The position numbers and the translations under genes are program-made. Shown here in pieces: positions 60,820 to 64,000 of a stretch of 64,000 nucleotides of DNA. Origin of the DNA: Bacillus paramycoides (GTDB lineage Bacteria > Bacillota > Bacilli > Bacillales > Bacillaceae_G); assembly GCF_001884235.1 (NCBI RefSeq), contig NZ_MAOI01000079.1, forward strand, positions 62,001 through 126,000. The letters are read 5' to 3'. The first letter of the stretch is position 1, and each line of letters begins with the position of its first letter. The notes beneath the pieces were generated by a model. That model was given only the letters and a program-made list of their open reading frames with translations, was not told where the DNA came from and made no database searches.

Positions 60820-63111
60820 ATGAAAAGAGATATTAAGAAAATTATTTCACAAATGACATTAGAAGAAAAGGCAAGTCTATGTTCTGGATTAGACTTTTGG
60901 AATACAAAAGGGATTGAAAGATTAAATATCCCTTCAATTATGGTAACTGATGGACCACATGGTCTTAGAAAACAAGCAGAGGGAGCAGATCATTTAGGGA
61001 TTTATAACAGTATCCCATCAACTTGTTTCCCATCAGCAGTAGGATTAGCAAGTACATGGAATAAAGAATTAATCAAACAAGTAGGAGTTGCATTAGGAGA
61101 AGAATGTCAGGCTGAAAATGTAGGTGTACTCCTTGGACCAGGTGCAAACATAAAACGTTCGCCACTTTGCGGAAGAAACTTTGAGTATTTTTCAGAGGAT
61201 CCATATTTATCATCACAAATGGCTGCAAACCATGTGAAAGGCGTACAAAGCCAAGGAATTGGAACGTCATTAAAACATTTCGCTGCTAATAATCAGGAGC
61301 ACCGCAGAATGTCTGTTGATGCAATTGTTGATGAAAGAACATTGCGTGAAATCTATCTTGCTAGCTTTGAAGATGTCATTAAGGAAGCACAACCTTGGAC
61401 AGTAATGAGTGCTTACAACAAGATAAATGGTGAATACGCTTCGGAAAATAACTATTTGTTACATGATATTTTAAAAGATGAATGGGGTTTTGAAGGCTTT
61501 GTCGTTTCTGATTGGGGTGCAGTAAATGAGCGTGTAGAAAGTTTAGCTAACGGCTTGGAGTTAGAAATGCCTTCAAGCTTTGGAATTGGTGAGAAGAAGA
61601 TTGTTGCTGCAGTTAACGGTGGAGAGTTATCTGTAGAAAAGCTTGATCAAGCAGTAGAGCGTCTTCTTAACATTATTTTTAAAGCATATGATAACCAATT
61701 AGAAAACGCTGTGTATAGTAAGGACGCGCATCATCAGCTTGCAAGAGAAGTTGCAAGTGAAAGTATGGTTATGTTACAAAATGAAGATTCCATCCTTCCG
61801 CTAAAAAAAGAGGGGACGGTAGCGGTAATTGGAGGATTTGCAAAGCAACCACGTTATCAAGGCGGCGGAAGCTCTCATATTAATCCAACAAAGCTTGAAA
61901 GTATTCTTGAAGAAATTGAAACTGTATCAGGTGAAAAAACGAATATATTATTTGCACAAGGTTATGATCTTGCTAGCGATGATATAGATGGAAACATGAT
62001 TAATGAGGCAAAAAAAGCAGCAGAACGAGCAGATACAGCTGTTCTTTTCGTTGGACTACCAGATCGTTATGAGTCAGAAGGCTTTGATCGAAAGCATTTA
62101 CAAATGCCAGAAAATCACGTGCAATTAATTGAGGCTATCGCTGAAGTGCAAAGTAATATCGTTGTAGTATTAAGTAACGGTGCGCCAATTGAAATGCCAT
62201 GGATAGGTAAAGTAAAAGGAATACTTGAAGGCTATTTAGGTGGGCAAGCATTAGGTGGAGCGATTGCTGATATATTATTTGGTGATGCGAATCCAAGCGG
62301 GAAATTAGCGGAAACATTCCCGAAAGTTTTAAGCGATAATCCTTCTTACTTAAACTTCCCTGGTGAGGGCGATAAAGTGGAATACAAAGAAGGGGTGTTC
62401 GTCGGATACCGTTATTACGATACGAAAAATATTGAACCATTATTCCCATTTGGTTTTGGGTTAAGCTATACAAACTTTGAGTATAGTAATCTTTCAATAG
62501 ATAAGAAAGAAATAAAGGATACAGATACTGTTTCTGTTCATGTAAACGTGAAAAATACTGGTAGTACGGTAGGGAAAGAAATTGTTCAGCTGTATATAAA
62601 AGATGTTGAAAGCACTATGATTCGTCCTGAAAAAGAATTAAAAGGATTTGAAAAAGTAGCATTGCAGCCGGGAGAAGAAAAAACGGTTAGCTTTACTTTA
62701 AATAAAAGATCATTTGCTTATTATAATGTTGAATTGAAGGACTGGCATGTTGAAACAGGTGAATTCGAAATTTTAGTAGGAAAGTCTTCAAAAGAGATTG
62801 TTTTACATGATAGCCTATATGTTCAATCAACGACAATAATTCGAAAACAAGTCCATCGTAATACTTTACTAGGGGACATATTCGCGGACCAAATTTTAGC
62901 ACCAATTGCAAAAGAGCTTATGGAAAAGGCATTAAAAGACAGCCCATTTGGTAGTATGGCTGAAGGGGATAGTGATACCTCTGAAATGATGGAGGCTATG
63001 CTAAACTATATGCCGTTACGAGCGTTAGTGAACTTTAGCGCAGGTGCTTTTACAGAGGAAATGTTGAGTGAAATAATTGGGCTATTAAACGATGCGCAGA
63101 TGAATCGATAA
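60820..63111 (+). CDS. Glycoside hydrolase family 3 (beta-glucosidase-like)
   Basis: The 763-residue protein has no signal peptide, so it acts inside the cell. It has a TIM-barrel domain with substrate residues [10 protein letters not shown] and [12 protein letters not shown], nucleophile D231 in FVVSDWGAV, the alpha/beta sandwich domain (about residues 330-540; [25 protein letters not shown]) and a fibronectin-III-like domain ([20 protein letters not shown]). A further 100-residue tail ends the protein. ATG 60820 follows taggagg. Regulation is by the divergent AraC protein and probably CcpA. Confidence 0.93.
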   Translation: MKRDIKKIISQMTLEEKASLCSGLDFWNTKGIERLNIPSIMVTDGPHGLRKQAEGADHLGIYNSIPSTCFPSAVGLASTWNKELIKQVGVALGEECQAENVGVLLGPGANIKRSPLCGRNFEYFSEDPYLSSQMAANHVKGVQSQGIGTSLKHFAANNQEHRRMSVDAIVDERTLREIYLASFEDVIKEAQPWTVMSAYNKINGEYASENNYLLHDILKDEWGFEGFVVSDWGAVNERVESLANGLELEMPSSFGIGEKKIVAAVNGGELSVEKLDQAVERLLNIIFKAYDNQLENAVYSKDAHHQLAREVASESMVMLQNEDSILPLKKEGTVAVIGGFAKQPRYQGGGSSHINPTKLESILEEIETVSGEKTNILFAQGYDLASDDIDGNMINEAKKAAERADTAVLFVGLPDRYESEGFDRKHLQMPENHVQLIEAIAEVQSNIVVVLSNGAPIEMPWIGKVKGILEGYLGGQALGGAIADILFGDANPSGKLAETFPKVLSDNPSYLNFPGEGDKVEYKEGVFVGYRYYDTKNIEPLFPFGFGLSYTNFEYSNLSIDKKEIKDTDTVSVHVNVKNTGSTVGKEIVQLYIKDVESTMIRPEKELKGFEKVALQPGEEKTVSFTLNKRSFAYYNVELKDWHVETGEFEILVGKSSKEIVLHDSLYVQSTTIIRKQVHRNTLLGDIFADQILAPIAKELMEKALKDSPFGSMAEGDSDTSEMMEAMLNYMPLRALVNFSAGAFTEEMLSEIIGLLNDAQMNR

Positions 63112-63191
63112 GCGGTGAATGAATTTTCTAGCCATTGGAACATTCATTGTTGAATTTTAATTACTTTCAAAAATTCATACGCAATATAAAC

Positions 63192-63226
63192 AAAAACGCA
63201 GTTTGCAACCAAACTGCGTTTTTTTA
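63192..63226 (+). terminator. Terminator of the GH3 gene
   Basis: AAAACGCAGTTTG pairs with CAAACTGCGTTTT around CAAC, then T7. Confidence 0.9.
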
Positions 63227-63358
63227 ACGTTCAATGAATGATCAAAGTCTTTAAATTTAAAGGATTGTAGCTATAAAAGATTTTAAAATTCTAAAAAAAT
63301 TGAAGGTATAATTCGATGAATATAGAATTTAACATATAGCAAATAAGGAGGGGATGAA

Positions 63359-64000
63359 ATGGAAGTCTTTCACGTAACGAGTAGAAAAAGGGAAACGTAC
63401 AACGTTCAAATGAAGTATTCGATACTTTTCGAATGTGCACTTGGCATTGCGGCAATTACTCATAAGAGGTTAATCGACACGCTCGAAAAGACTCAAAGTG
63501 AATGGGAAGAAATAAGACAGTCTTTACCCCATGAAATGATAGAGCATTTACAATTTGTCGAGGAGCATAATACGTGGAAAGCGTTGCTACAGTTACTGTA
63601 TGATGGGGATTTTACGGATTTATCTCAATTTATTCATAATATCAATTCGCTATCAGAAGTAGATTTTAAGTATGTATGCTTACCGTTTTTAGGAGAAATG
63701 CATCAAGAAAAAAGACGTTTAGCAGCAAGCGGAGAAGTTTCAGCGGTACAAGAATTAATGGAACTAACGCAGGAGCATCAATTTTTCTCTACGTATATTG
63801 ACTTTATATGTAATACAGATATGCAATTATTAAAAGGGCATTTAATCGCTGTTATGACAGGATGGTATGAGAGTGTTATTAAGAAAGAAGAAGAGCAACT
63901 ACTCTCTATACTAGAGCGAGATTATGAAGCAAAAAATGAAATGAATAAAAAGATGAAACCGGAAGAGTTTGTAGAGTGGGCAACAGGTGGAGTTATATAC
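63359..64000 (+). CDS. Probable DUF5937/ArsR-type regulator, N-terminal part (cut by window edge)
   Basis: An open frame of 214 codons starts at ATG 63359 after aaggagggg and runs off the window. It reads MEVFHVTSRKRETYNVQMKY, then SILFECALGIAAITHKRL and a helical region. N-terminal regions of this kind precede an ArsR-type HTH in Bacillus proteins, but the HTH would lie beyond the edge, so the class is a guess. The start and frame are certain. Confidence 0.7.
   Translation, partial: MEVFHVTSRKRETYNVQMKYSILFECALGIAAITHKRLIDTLEKTQSEWEEIRQSLPHEMIEHLQFVEEHNTWKALLQLLYDGDFTDLSQFIHNINSLSEVDFKYVCLPFLGEMHQEKRRLAASGEVSAVQELMELTQEHQFFSTYIDFICNTDMQLLKGHLIAVMTGWYESVIKKEEEQLLSILERDYEAKNEMNKKMKPEEFVEWATGGVIY

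Overview
The window is chromosomal DNA of a low-GC Firmicute, almost certainly a member of the Bacillus cereus group. Signs of this are the AT-rich codon use, strong AGGAGG-type ribosome sites with many GTG/TTG starts, a ColA-type collagenase, HssS/HrtBA heme-stress genes, a YoaS/YozG pair and a bcr-like intergenic repeat. No rRNA, tRNA, CRISPR array or intact insertion sequence was seen.

Layout. 0-8 kb: a frameshifted epimerase pseudogene, an erythromycin-esterase-like secreted protein, NUDIX and alpha/beta hydrolases, a TetM-like ribosome-protection GTPase, and a MarR/nitroreductase/ABM-monooxygenase operon. 8-10.8 kb: a MoxR-DUF58-DUF4129 module. 10.8-18.5 kb: an accessory island that begins and ends in debris (gene fragments, a structured RNA, an IS6-like fragment, a decayed DUF4129 copy, an FtsX-permease tail). 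It carries a five-gene operon with two ThiF-like adenylyltransferases, a DUF441 membrane protein, a lipoprotein alpha/beta hydrolase and a homocitrate-synthase-like enzyme fused to a cupin-like domain. 18.6-31 kb: a serine beta-lactamase-like hydrolase, a YerA-type adenine deaminase, a small secreted protein, collagenase, catalase, a class III aminotransferase and an MHS-family transporter. 31-34.2 kb: a second, inverted MoxR-DUF58-membrane protein module. 34.7-39.7 kb: a beta-propeller protein, a zinc-ribbon protein, a VOC/GNAT/kinase/HAD series and an NlpC/P60-like protein. 39.9-43.1 kb: a LytTR regulator and GHKL kinase followed by a YhfC-like membrane protease and a DUF3887 lipoprotein. 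43.2-44.3 kb: a small membrane protein and a YozG/YoaS-like pair. 44.5-51.9 kb: a DeoR regulator and a Ugp-like ABC transporter with a PHP phosphoesterase and a HAD phosphatase. 52-59.1 kb: HssS, HrtB, HrtA, a GNAT protein, LppY/LpqO and an HsmA-like protein. 59.3-63.1 kb: an AraC regulator and a GH3 glucosidase. The right edge cuts a probable regulator.

How genes work together. The best-supported circuit is heme stress. Three promoters (hssS, hrtBA and the hsmA-like gene) carry the same 11-bp-periodic TTCAT repeat, each 15 bp ahead of a -10 element, which matches the published HssR site pattern. No hssR gene is present next to hssS. The most novel-looking locus is the ThiF-pair operon at 12.5-17.2 kb. 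Its enzymes suggest that a carboxylate product is made by acyl-CoA condensation and activated by adenylation, but I know of no described pathway with this set. The Ugp cluster pairs an importer with a phosphodiesterase-like and a phosphatase-like enzyme, suggesting uptake and stepwise dephosphorylation of a phosphodiester.
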